Shown here piece by piece: positions 1 to 7,069 of a stretch of 64,000 bases of DNA. This DNA is from Poriferisodalis sp965226645. Lineage in GTDB: Bacteria; Actinomycetota; Acidimicrobiia; Acidimicrobiales; Poriferisodalaceae. Position 1 is the stretch's first letter; each line of letters begins with the position of its first letter. Both the position numbers and the translations under genes were made by a program. The notes beneath the pieces were generated by a model. The model made no database searches. It saw only the letters and a list, made by a program, of their open reading frames with translations, and was not told the origin of the DNA. The stretch lies in the NCBI GenBank assembly GCA_965226645.1, contig CBDDDL010000002.1:62001-126000 (forward strand). Reading direction: 5' to 3'.

Positions 1-316
1 CTGCAAGTTCGTCGATCAGCGCCTCGGTGCGCATGCCGTGGGCGCCTTCGAACAGCTCGTCCGCCAGCTCAATGTGGAGTCCCGTCGCCACAGCAAGCGG
101 TTCCACCGTTTGCACGCATCGCACGGAACAGCTCGAGAGCACACGTCCGATGCGGGCATCGGCGAGGGCCCGAGCGATGGCAGCGGCCTGTGCATGGCCT
201 TTGGGGTCCAGCGGACGCTCGCTGTCATCGCCGCGCCAAGCGTGTCGGTCGCCGGCTGAGGCATGACGAACGAGGTACAGCACGGAGACGAAGCTAGATC
301 CGCGTCGCAGCATCAT
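1..316 (-). CDS. Histidine phosphatase family protein (SixA/phosphoglycerate-mutase-like), partial
   Basis: This gene runs off the left edge, so only its N-terminal ~105 residues are visible. The reading frame gives an LVRHASAG motif near the N-terminus, the phosphohistidine-forming RHG/RHA motif of the histidine phosphatase superfamily. A LDPKGHAQA segment and an SSCSVRCVQTVEPLA segment follow, as in SixA and related small phosphatases. ATG codons at 316 and 313 and a GTG at 283 are in frame. The GTG would put LVRHA right at the N-terminus, as in many family members, so the exact start is uncertain. The gene is divergent from the Rieske-ThDP gene. Substrate cannot be told from the fragment. 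Confidence 0.75.
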   Translation of the reverse strand, partial: MMLRRGSSFVSVLYLVRHASAGDRHAWRGDDSERPLDPKGHAQAAAIARALADARIGRVLSSCSVRCVQTVEPLAVATGLHIELADELFEGAHGMRTEALIDELA

Positions 317-378
317 GGGCCGCCCCTGAGTTGGGGGTGGGGTATGCGACGATGAGCGCAATCGACAAGAGGAAAATA

Positions 379-2499
379 ATGGCAGGCAATTCCTCCGATA
401 ACGCGACACCCAGCGTCACTGAGTCCGATGCCGCGACACCCAGCCTCACTGAGTCCGATAACGCGACACCCAGCGTCACTGAGTCCGATGCCGCGACACC
501 CAGCGTCGCGGTGCCCGCTCTGCCCGGCGGCGAGTTCTCATGGCATCGGCTGATCGGTGTTGACGAACTCGATGTGGGCCGGGTCACCACCGTGACAGTG
601 GAGCGCGAGAGCCTCTGCGTCACCCGTACCGACGCAGGCTTCGGTTGTCTGGCCAATGTGTGCCCGCATCAAGGCGGACCGCTCGGCGAAGGCAGCATTG
701 AGGGCGGCTGGCTGCGATGCCCGTGGCATGGCTACGACTACTCGCCCACCAACGGCCGTCCCCCGCCGCCGTTCGACGATGCGCCCGAGGCCTACCGCAC
801 CGAAGTTCGCGGCGACGGCGTGTACGTCGCGCTGCCGACGCCATCGGTTCGGACGCGCACCGTCTCGGACCAACTCGTCGACACCATGACCGCCTGGGGT
901 GTCGCGTGGGTGTTCGGCATGGTCGGTCACTCGAATCTGGGTTTCGCCGATGCGCTCCGCGTCGCCGAGTCCCGCGGAGACCTCGCTTTCATCGGCGTGC
1001 GTCACGAGGGTGCTGCTGCGTTTGCTGCGACGGCATACGGGAAGCTCACCGGCGGATTGGCGGCGTGTTTCGCCATTGCTGGCCCGGGAAGCACCAATCT
1101 GCTCACCGGGTTGTACGACGCAAAGATGGACCGAGCGCCGGTGCTGGCGATCTCGGGTCAGGTCCCATCGAAAGTGCGAGGCCGGGGCGCGTTCCAGGAC
1201 ACCGACCTGTCCGCTGCGTTCGCGGACGTGGCGCGTTACTCCCAGACGGTGCAGGCAGGCTCGGATGCAACCGAGCTCATGAACCTGGCGTGCAAGACGG
1301 CGCTGGTCGAGCGAGACGTGGCGCATCTCGTCCTGCCCGACGAAGTGCAGGTGCGCCCGGCTTCGGACAACGCATCGACGGCGGGCTCTCCGACAGGACG
1401 AGTCGGTTCGCGGGCGGTCTCACCACCGGCCGATGCGCTGAAGGCCGCTGTTGAGATGATCGCAGGCGCCTCGCGGCCGATGGTGATCGTCGGACAGGGC
1501 GCCCGTGGCGGCATCGACGACATCGTGGCGCTGGCGGAGTCGATGGACGCTCCTGTCGCGACAACATTCAAGGCGAAGGGACTGATCTCGGATAGGCATC
1601 CGCTGGCGTGCGGGGTGCTGGGACGGTCGGGCACGCCGATCGCCAGCTGGTTCATGAACGAAGCCGACATGCTCGCGACGTTCGGCGTCTCGTTCTCGAA
1701 CCACACCGGCATCGCGTCGTACAAGCCGATCGTTCAGGTGGACTTCGACCCGATGGCATTGGGCCGCTTCCATGCCGTGACTGCGCCGGTGCTTGCCGAC
1801 GTGGGCGTTGCGGCTCGTGCTCTCGCCGCCGCGGTGCCCAGGCCCGCAGCTCGAGGCGTCTCAGATGAGGTAGCGCAACGCTGGGCGATCTGGCGGGACG
1901 AAAAGGCACGTCGGCGCGGCGATGATCGTGATCGCGGCATGAACTCAGCGATTGTGTTCGACACTTTGAGTCGCCTGGTGCCACACGACGCCCTCATGGC
2001 TGTCGACGTCGGCAACCACGCCTACTCGTTCGGCCGCTATTTCGAGACGTGCGGCCAGACGGTGCTGATGTCGGGCTACCTGGGCTCGATCGGCTTCGCC
2101 CTGCCCGCAGCAATGGGCTGCTGGGCGGCAACCCAACGCGCGCCGGGCATCTCAGGGCCGGACCTGACGGGACGGGCGGTGGTCTCTGTCTCCGGCGACG
2201 GCGGTTTCGGCCAGTACGCCATGGAGATGACGACTGCGGTGAAGTACGGCATGGACATCACCCACATCCTGCTCAACAACTCCGAGCTCGGGAAGATCTC
2301 GAAGGAGCAGCGCGCCGCCGAGCTGGACGTCTGGCAAACCTCGCTGCACAATCCGAGCTTCGCCGAGTTCGCCCAGCTCTGCGGAGCGGCGGGCTACCTG
2401 GTGAGAACGCCAGCCGAGCTCGACGCAGCAGTGACCGCGGCGCTCGCCCACCGGGGTCCGGCGCTCGTCGAGGTCATCACCGACGCGCTGCTTGTCTAG
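379..2499 (+). CDS. Rieske [2Fe-2S] domain fused to a thiamine-diphosphate enzyme (acetolactate synthase/pyruvate oxidase type)
   Basis: A 706-residue protein if started at the ATG preceded by AGAGGA 5 nt upstream; in-frame starts at 331 and 352 would add 16 or 9 residues. Residues ~6-43 are a 10-residue tandem repeat. A Rieske domain follows with C95-P-H97 and C114-P-W-H117, complete for [2Fe-2S] binding. From ~170 onward it matches ThDP enzymes: the catalytic Glu210 in VRHEGAAAF, a GPGSTN segment, a central FAD/nucleotide-type domain, and the ThDP/Mg motif starting GDGGFG near residue 606. Known members of the ThDP family decarboxylate 2-oxoacids. The N-terminal Rieske domain suggests electrons are passed to or from a redox partner, but this is inference. 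The substrate is unknown. Confidence 0.85.
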   Translation: MAGNSSDNATPSVTESDAATPSLTESDNATPSVTESDAATPSVAVPALPGGEFSWHRLIGVDELDVGRVTTVTVERESLCVTRTDAGFGCLANVCPHQGGPLGEGSIEGGWLRCPWHGYDYSPTNGRPPPPFDDAPEAYRTEVRGDGVYVALPTPSVRTRTVSDQLVDTMTAWGVAWVFGMVGHSNLGFADALRVAESRGDLAFIGVRHEGAAAFAATAYGKLTGGLAACFAIAGPGSTNLLTGLYDAKMDRAPVLAISGQVPSKVRGRGAFQDTDLSAAFADVARYSQTVQAGSDATELMNLACKTALVERDVAHLVLPDEVQVRPASDNASTAGSPTGRVGSRAVSPPADALKAAVEMIAGASRPMVIVGQGARGGIDDIVALAESMDAPVATTFKAKGLISDRHPLACGVLGRSGTPIASWFMNEADMLATFGVSFSNHTGIASYKPIVQVDFDPMALGRFHAVTAPVLADVGVAARALAAAVPRPAARGVSDEVAQRWAIWRDEKARRRGDDRDRGMNSAIVFDTLSRLVPHDALMAVDVGNHAYSFGRYFETCGQTVLMSGYLGSIGFALPAAMGCWAATQRAPGISGPDLTGRAVVSVSGDGGFGQYAMEMTTAVKYGMDITHILLNNSELGKISKEQRAAELDVWQTSLHNPSFAEFAQLCGAAGYLVRTPAELDAAVTAALAHRGPALVEVITDALLV
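394..507 (+). repeat. 30-bp in-frame tandem repeat, ~3.8 copies, in the Rieske-ThDP gene
   Basis: The unit encodes roughly (N/A)ATPSVTESD. Copies alternate AAC and GCC at one codon, so copies 1-2 and 3-4 form a 60-bp higher-order duplication with one base difference. The repeat lengthens the N-terminus ahead of the Rieske domain. Confidence 0.95.
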
Positions 2500-2521
2500 A
2501 CAACTCCCCGCCGCCGGTCGC

Positions 2522-2527
2522 TAGCTT
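2522..2527 (+). promoter_or_regulatory. Candidate leaderless -10 (TAGCTT) of the methyltransferase gene
   Basis: The hexamer ends 9 nt before the ATG, and there is no Shine-Dalgarno between them. It matches the TANNNT pattern seen at many operon heads in this window. Confidence 0.5.
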
Positions 2528-2536
2528 CGGCACACG

Positions 2537-3235
2537 ATGAGCGCCAGCGCCGCTCCCACACCCTGTGAGGGGACTGGAGACCGAACCACCACCACGGTCG
2601 GACTTGACGACGCCTATGCAGTCGACGGTCCGGAGGCGAACCGCGAGCTGTACGCAGCGTGGGCGCCGACCTACGAATCCGGCTTCATTGCCGAGAGCCG
2701 GTACATCTACCACCAGCAGGTCGCGGCAACGTTCTGGGACGGCTTCTCGGACGCCGACCAGCCAGTGCTGGACGCAGGGTGCGGCACGGGCATCGTGGGA
2801 GCCGAGCTACGCCGTCTGGGCGTGGCCGTCATCGACGGCATCGACATTTCGGCCGAGATGCTCGCCCTGGCGCGCTCGAAGTCCGTCGACGGGACGGCCG
2901 TCTATCGCAGGCTCGTCGAAGCAGACCTCACCGGTCCGATTGACCTCCCCGACGACACCTACGACGGCATCGTGAGCGCCGGGGCGTTCACGCACGGGCA
3001 CCTAGGTCCCGAGTCACTGGGTGAATTGTTGCGCCTCGGACGCAGCGAGGCGCTGTGCGCCATCGGCATCAACTCGGCGCATTTCTCCGAACTCGGCTTC
3101 GGGGAATGGCTGGACTGCCGCGCCGGCGAAGGCGCCATCGTCGGGCTGCACTTCGTGGAGCGACCGATCTACGACGGCGCCGACCTGGCGGACCCAGACA
3201 ACGTGACCCGGATCGCTGTCTTCCGGGTGGTCTGA
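2537..3235 (+). CDS. Class I SAM-dependent methyltransferase
   Basis: A 232-residue protein. VLDAGCGTG (G81-G85) is the SAM-binding motif I of a Rossmann-fold methyltransferase, and DGIDIS further on supplies the acidic residue that binds the ribose of SAM. The N-terminal Y-x-x-W-A-P-x-Y segment and overall size resemble the METTL27/Williams-Beuren group, but I cannot assign a substrate. It lies 37 bp after the Rieske-ThDP gene on the same strand. The TAGCTT hexamer 9 nt before the ATG suggests it may also have its own start site. Confidence 0.85.
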   Translation: MSASAAPTPCEGTGDRTTTTVGLDDAYAVDGPEANRELYAAWAPTYESGFIAESRYIYHQQVAATFWDGFSDADQPVLDAGCGTGIVGAELRRLGVAVIDGIDISAEMLALARSKSVDGTAVYRRLVEADLTGPIDLPDDTYDGIVSAGAFTHGHLGPESLGELLRLGRSEALCAIGINSAHFSELGFGEWLDCRAGEGAIVGLHFVERPIYDGADLADPDNVTRIAVFRVV

Positions 3236-3300
3236 GGGCGCACCCCATCACGGACCTGTCAATCCCCTCAGCCCAAGGACAACATCCCCGGTCCTGACAG

Positions 3301-4281
3301 CTAGCGGCGGTAGGCGAACGTTTCGTCGAACCGGGACTGCAAGTAGGCACCCGATGTCGTCGGCGGGTACTTCGGCCGCTCCCCTGCTTCGAGACAGCTC
3401 GGCAGGCAATCCACAGCGGAGTCGTATGACGGGTTCACGAACGTCGGCACCGAATAGCGAGCGCAGCCCACCGGCGATTGCACCCGGTGCACGGTGGCCC
3501 GGTACCGATCATTGGTCCAGCGGGCCAGCATGTCGCCGAGATTGACGATGAAGCTGTCCGGCGGGGCGATCACGTCGTGCCATTCGCCGTTCACAGCACG
3601 CAGTTGCAGCCCCGATGTGCCATCGGTGTGTAACAGCGTGATGCAGCCGTAGTCGCTGTGCGCGCCGCAGCCAAGCTGATCCGGTGGCGCCTGGTGGGCC
3701 AAGCCCGACTCGACGCCCGGGTAGTGAATGAGCCTGGTGCCCACTAGCGGCCTGCGCAGACGCGCGTCGAAGAAGTCTGCATCGAGAGCCAGCGCAGCGG
3801 CAACCAAACGCAGCACGCGGTGCGCGGCGTGCAGCACGGCGGCCTGGTACTGCTCGACAGTGTCACGGAAGCCCGCGAGATCGGGCCACTGGTTGGGTCC
3901 CTCGAGCGGCGACAATTCGGCGTCGTCGGGTGAACGCTCGACGCCAAAGTCCATTGTCTCCTTGAGATCAGCCTTCAAACCGGGCTGCAGAAGCTCGCCT
4001 TCGATCCCGGCATAGCCGCGGTGGTGGTCGGATCGCTCGATTGCGACACGTCGCTTGACCTCGATGGGCTGCGCAAAGAACTGCCGTGCGGCGTCCAGCA
4101 CCCCGTTGAGGAGCCAAGGCTCGACGTCGTGCCCTGTCACCGCGAAGAAGCCGATACCGCGGCACGCCTCATCGAGCCGGGTGCTCAGCGACGCAGCGGT
4201 GACTGGGTCGGCGTCGCCGGAGATGTCCAGCACCGGCAGCACTGCGCTGTCGTCGCGGGCCGCAACCGCTGCAATGGACAT
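3301..4281 (-). CDS. 2-oxoglutarate/Fe(II)-dependent oxygenase, isopenicillin-N-synthase family
   Basis: A 326-residue protein with the DIOX_N-type N-terminus (VLDISGDADP, then GFFAVTGHDV) and the double-stranded beta-helix iron site: H208-x-D210 in AHSDYG and distal H265 in ATVHRV. An R275-x-S277 pair in ARYSVPTF would bind 2-oxoglutarate. The length is typical of this family, whose members carry out hydroxylation, desaturation or ring formation on small molecules. It is convergent with the upstream methyltransferase gene. The substrate is unknown. A TAGGTT hexamer lies 7 nt before the ATG with no Shine-Dalgarno. Confidence 0.9.
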   Translation of the reverse strand: MSIAAVAARDDSAVLPVLDISGDADPVTAASLSTRLDEACRGIGFFAVTGHDVEPWLLNGVLDAARQFFAQPIEVKRRVAIERSDHHRGYAGIEGELLQPGLKADLKETMDFGVERSPDDAELSPLEGPNQWPDLAGFRDTVEQYQAAVLHAAHRVLRLVAAALALDADFFDARLRRPLVGTRLIHYPGVESGLAHQAPPDQLGCGAHSDYGCITLLHTDGTSGLQLRAVNGEWHDVIAPPDSFIVNLGDMLARWTNDRYRATVHRVQSPVGCARYSVPTFVNPSYDSAVDCLPSCLEAGERPKYPPTTSGAYLQSRFDETFAYRR

Positions 4282-4288
4282 GCGACTG

Positions 4289-4294
4289 AACCTA
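4289..4294 (-). promoter_or_regulatory. Candidate leaderless -10 (TAGGTT) of the 2OG-oxygenase gene
   Basis: The minus-strand TAGGTT ends 7 nt before the ATG at 4281. No ribosome binding site is visible in the gap. Confidence 0.5.
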
Positions 4295-4344
4295 TCTCCG
4301 GGGCGGCCGCTGCTGGTGTGGGAAAGATGCTTCCGGACGCGCCA

Positions 4345-4386
4345 AAGCGGGCCAGCGAGGGAGGGAGGATCCTCACTGGCCCGCTT
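4345..4386 (-). terminator. Hairpin downstream of the Asp-rich secreted-protein gene
   Basis: Perfect 11-bp arms AAGCGGGCCAG / CTGGCCCGCTT enclose an inner GAGG/CCTC pairing. It starts 25 bp past the stop codon of the gene at 4411-4980. The U-tract is short, so the terminator function is inferred. The 21 nt at 4333-4353 recur with two changes beside the hairpin at 5106-5140. Confidence 0.6.
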
Positions 4387-4410
4387 GGGCCTCCGGCGGG
4401 CGACTTCGGA

Positions 4411-4980
4411 CTAGCTGGACATGGCGCCGGACCGGTGCCAGCGGCCTCGCAGTCCTCGCTCGCCGCCGTGAGCGCCGCGGTCGGGACGCTCGCCGTTGAC
4501 CAAGGAGGTGAACTTCTCTGTCAGCTCATCGGCGTCGACTTCTTTGTCGTGTTCGGCTGCCCGTGCCGTAGCGGCGGCGACCAGCGCATCGATCACATCG
4601 TCGACCGCTACGTCATTCGCCGCGGCAACCTCCGCGATCGTCGAACCCGCCTTCAGCTGGGTGCGCAGCTCGGCGGCGTCAATGCCCAGCACCTCGGTCA
4701 ACGTGTCGATGTTTGCACCGCGACGTCCTTTGCCATCGCGGTCGCGGTCGCGGTCGCAGTCGTGGCTGTCGTCGTCGTCATCGTCATCGTCATCGCTTGA
4801 GCCGTCGTCCGCCTGTTGCTCGTCGGTGCCGTCATTCGACGTGTCGTTCTGCGCGCTGGCGCTGCCAGCACTGAAGGAGAGCGCCAGAGCAGCGGCGAGC
4901 AATGCTGCGATAAACACACTCGCCGTCTGGCCCCAACGTCGCTTGCGTCGTGCCTGAATTGCGGCCTCGTCTTGAGTCAT
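4411..4980 (-). CDS. Secreted or membrane-anchored Asp-rich protein with helical repeat domain, function unknown
   Basis: A 189-residue protein. The start at 4980 is fixed by AAAGGAG just upstream. The N-terminus has RRKRRWGQ, then an ~18-residue hydrophobic segment ending SAGSASA, so a signal peptide or signal anchor. An acidic linker with a run of nine Asp and a DRDRDRD run follows (codons from a trinucleotide-like repeat at about 4737-4800). The C-terminal half (LTEVLGIDAAELRTQLKAG... VDDVIDALV) looks like the short helical modules common in actinobacterial exported proteins. The acidic run could bind cations, which is inference. It shares operator, Shine-Dalgarno context and 3' hairpin with the next gene upstream. 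Confidence 0.7.
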   Translation of the reverse strand: MTQDEAAIQARRKRRWGQTASVFIAALLAAALALSFSAGSASAQNDTSNDGTDEQQADDGSSDDDDDDDDDSHDCDRDRDRDGKGRRGANIDTLTEVLGIDAAELRTQLKAGSTIAEVAAANDVAVDDVIDALVAAATARAAEHDKEVDADELTEKFTSLVNGERPDRGAHGGERGLRGRWHRSGAMSS

Positions 4981-5034
4981 ACCGTCGCTCCTTTCGGAAG
5001 GGGATGTGGGACGACCCAAACGATGGCGAACGAA

Positions 5035-5083
5035 CCTGAAGGATCCCTGAAATCAACCTGAGAGCAAGATGAAATCTCGCTGA
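5035..5083 (-). promoter_or_regulatory. Five 11-bp-phased direct repeats (CCTGA-type) upstream of the Asp-rich protein gene
   Basis: On the plus strand CCTGA, CCTGA, CCTGA, GATGA and GCTGA begin at 5035, 5046, 5057, 5068 and 5079, exactly 11 bp apart. In gene orientation they read TCAGG. The nearest copy is about 55 nt before the ATG, where a promoter would lie. Direct repeats at 11-bp spacing are the known binding layout of PhoB/OmpR-family response regulators. Confidence 0.75.
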
Positions 5084-5105
5084 CGGCACAGGTGCCGGAC
5101 GCGCC

Positions 5106-5140
5106 GAAGCGGACCGGCGGAGGGGGGACCGGCCCGCTTC
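5106..5140 (-). terminator. Hairpin downstream of the His-rich secreted-protein gene
   Basis: Arms GAAGCGGACCGG / CCGGCCCGCTTC pair with one mismatch around an 11-nt loop, 30 nt past the stop codon at 5170. The flanking sequence matches the element at 4333-4353, so the two genes carry related 3' ends. Confidence 0.55.
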
Positions 5141-5169
5141 GGGAGGCTGCAGCTCTGAGGGCTGCGGTG

Positions 5170-5553
5170 TTATCCAGTGATCGACGATGCGGTGAAGTTG
5201 CCGGAATCGGCGTTCCGTGCCGAGTGGCCTCCGTGATGATCGCAGTCGTCGTGATAGTCGCGGGCTCCGTCTTCGTGATGGGCGCTCGTGCAGTGGCGAT
5301 CATGTGCGCAGTGGTAATGCCCCGTGCAGTGATGGCCCCTTGCGCTGTCCGCGACGTGGTGTGCCGGCTGTTCCGCGTGTTGCGGTTCGTTGCCGCCGTG
5401 ATGAGCGCCGCTCAAGGCTGCAGCGTTGCTGACGCTGAGCGAGAGGACGACCACACCCGCCGTCATTGCGGCGAGCAGCCCGACGAGCAGCCGACCTCGA
5501 CGCCGTCTGGAAGGGGGACTTCCTGTCGGTGCCGTGGTACCGGTCTCAGTCAT
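5170..5553 (-). CDS. Secreted or membrane-anchored His-rich small protein, possible metal binding
   Basis: A 127-residue protein. The ATG at 5553 is preceded by GAAAGGAG. Basic residues (SRRRRGR) precede a hydrophobic segment LLVGLLAAMTAGVVVLSL, so a signal peptide or anchor. The rest is very rich in His with Asp/Glu and a few Cys (HHCTGHYHCAHDRHC, DYHDDCDHH), which suggests binding of a transition metal such as Zn, Ni, Cu or Co. That role is inferred from composition only. Promoter and terminator elements match those of the Asp-rich gene at 4411-4980, although the mature proteins are dissimilar. Confidence 0.65.
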   Translation of the reverse strand: MTETGTTAPTGSPPSRRRRGRLLVGLLAAMTAGVVVLSLSVSNAAALSGAHHGGNEPQHAEQPAHHVADSARGHHCTGHYHCAHDRHCTSAHHEDGARDYHDDCDHHGGHSARNADSGNFTASSITG

Positions 5554-5609
5554 GCCGTAACTCCTTTCAAGAGGGGGAAGTTCGGGCTCTTGAGATTTCT
5601 TGGATTGAT

Positions 5610-5647
5610 CCTGAACACTCCCTGTGACAACCCTGAAATTACGCTGA
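5610..5647 (-). promoter_or_regulatory. Four 11-bp-phased direct repeats (CCTGA-type) upstream of the His-rich protein gene
   Basis: CCTGA, CCTGT, CCTGA and GCTGA begin at 5610, 5621, 5632 and 5643 on the plus strand, each 11 bp apart. The nearest copy is about 57 nt before the ATG, almost the same distance as in the neighbouring gene. The same regulator probably controls both. Confidence 0.75.
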
Positions 5648-5715
5648 GACTCACTCACCGCTTGCGCGGCAAAGGAAACAGCTCGTGAACAATTGGAGTC
5701 ATTGAGGCGTTGTGC

Positions 5716-7017
5716 TCAGCCGGCTTCGGAGTGGGTGACCGGCTCTTCGCCCATCCACTCGCGCAGCGTGTTCTTGAGCTTCGTCTGCTGGATGAACAGG
5801 TCGTGCTCGGGACCGGCCGGATCTGCCGACTGGGGGGCCTTCAAGTAGAACGACAACCACTCCTGCACTCCCCCTTGGTCGGCTCGCTGAGCGAGGTCCA
5901 AGAACAAGGCGAGATCCAGCACGATCGGTGCCGCCAGGATCGAGTCGCGGCACAGGAAATCGATCTTGATCTGCATCGGGTAGCCGAGCCAGCCGAAGAT
6001 GTCGATGCTGTCCCAGCCCTCTTTGTTGTCGCCGCGGGGTGGGTAATAGTCGATGCGCACCACGTGATCGATCTCGCCGTAGAGATCCGGATACGTGTCG
6101 GGCTGCAAGATCGTGTCCAGCACGCCGAGCTTCGATGTCTCCTTGGTCTTGAAGTTCTCGGGATCGTCCAGCACTTCGCCGTCGCGGTTGCCCAGGATGT
6201 TGGTGGAGTACCAGCCGCGCAGGCCCAGCATCCGTGCCTTGAGGCCTGGCGCGATCAGGGTCTTCATGAGCGTCTGACCGGTCTTGAAGTCCTTGCCGGC
6301 GATCGGAACGCCGCGACGCTGCGCCAAGTCAGTCATCACCGGAATGTCCACGCTGAGGTTCGGTGCGCCGTTGGCGAACGGCACATCGCTCATGAGCGCC
6401 GCGTAGGCATAGATCTGGCTGGGCGAGATGTTGTCGTCGTCCGCGGCAAGTCCCGCTTCGAACGCCTCGACGCTCGCGTGCACCTCAGTGGGCTCCTGAT
6501 ACGCCTCGGTCGATCCGCACCACACCATCACCAAGCGGTCGCAATCGTTCTCCGAACGGAACCGCTCGATGTCGGTCATGAGCGCCTGAGCTGCTTCGAG
6601 CTTGCCCATCGGCGGCTTGGTGCGTGTGCCATCGAGCCGACTCACCCAACGCGAGTCGAACACCGCGTCCATGGCGACAATGCCTTCGAGTTCGCGCGAG
6701 ATGACGCCGAGGTCGCGTTCATCGAGCACACCGGCTGTGCGCGCCCCCTCAAGTGCGTTGGGTGTGATCGGATCCCAGCCGCCGAAGACCAGATCGTCAA
6801 GGCTGGCCAGCGGCACGAAATCGCGAATCAACGGGTTGCGGCCCTCGGCACGGCCTCCGAGGCGAATATGCGCCATCTGGGTGACCGACCCAATCGGAAC
6901 TGCCAGCCCGGCCCTCGTTGCCAGTACGCCGGCGATGAACGTGGTCGCCACCGCGCCCATGCCGGGCGTCAGCACGCCGAGCTTGCCCGTCGCAGGTGCG
7001 ATCTGGGGTTTCGTCAT
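5716..7017 (-). CDS. ino1: Inositol-3-phosphate synthase (myo-inositol-1-phosphate synthase)
   Basis: A 433-residue protein that converts glucose 6-phosphate to 1D-myo-inositol 3-phosphate using NAD. It carries a GVLTPGMGAVATTF dinucleotide-binding region at the N-terminus, a GKDFKTGQT segment and a GNRDGEVLDDP segment, all typical of the family, and the length fits the actinobacterial enzyme. In Actinomycetota the product feeds phosphatidylinositol and related lipids or mycothiol. A TAGGGT hexamer lies 7 nt before the ATG with no Shine-Dalgarno. It stands alone, followed by nothing on the same strand until the small secreted-protein genes. Confidence 0.93.
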   Translation of the reverse strand: MTKPQIAPATGKLGVLTPGMGAVATTFIAGVLATRAGLAVPIGSVTQMAHIRLGGRAEGRNPLIRDFVPLASLDDLVFGGWDPITPNALEGARTAGVLDERDLGVISRELEGIVAMDAVFDSRWVSRLDGTRTKPPMGKLEAAQALMTDIERFRSENDCDRLVMVWCGSTEAYQEPTEVHASVEAFEAGLAADDDNISPSQIYAYAALMSDVPFANGAPNLSVDIPVMTDLAQRRGVPIAGKDFKTGQTLMKTLIAPGLKARMLGLRGWYSTNILGNRDGEVLDDPENFKTKETSKLGVLDTILQPDTYPDLYGEIDHVVRIDYYPPRGDNKEGWDSIDIFGWLGYPMQIKIDFLCRDSILAAPIVLDLALFLDLAQRADQGGVQEWLSFYLKAPQSADPAGPEHDLFIQQTKLKNTLREWMGEEPVTHSEAG

Positions 7018-7024
7018 ACCGCGA

Positions 7025-7030
7025 ACCCTA
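7025..7030 (-). promoter_or_regulatory. Candidate leaderless -10 (TAGGGT) of ino1
   Basis: The minus-strand hexamer ends 7 nt before the ATG at 7017. No Shine-Dalgarno is present. Confidence 0.5.
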
Positions 7031-7069
7031 TGGGGCAGCCAAGTCGCCGCGACTGTTGGGCGTCAGCCG

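Noticed and set aside
4737..4800. Separate microsatellite element
   Set aside because: The trinucleotide and hexanucleotide pattern encodes the Asp and Asp-Arg runs of the exported protein, so it is explained by coding.
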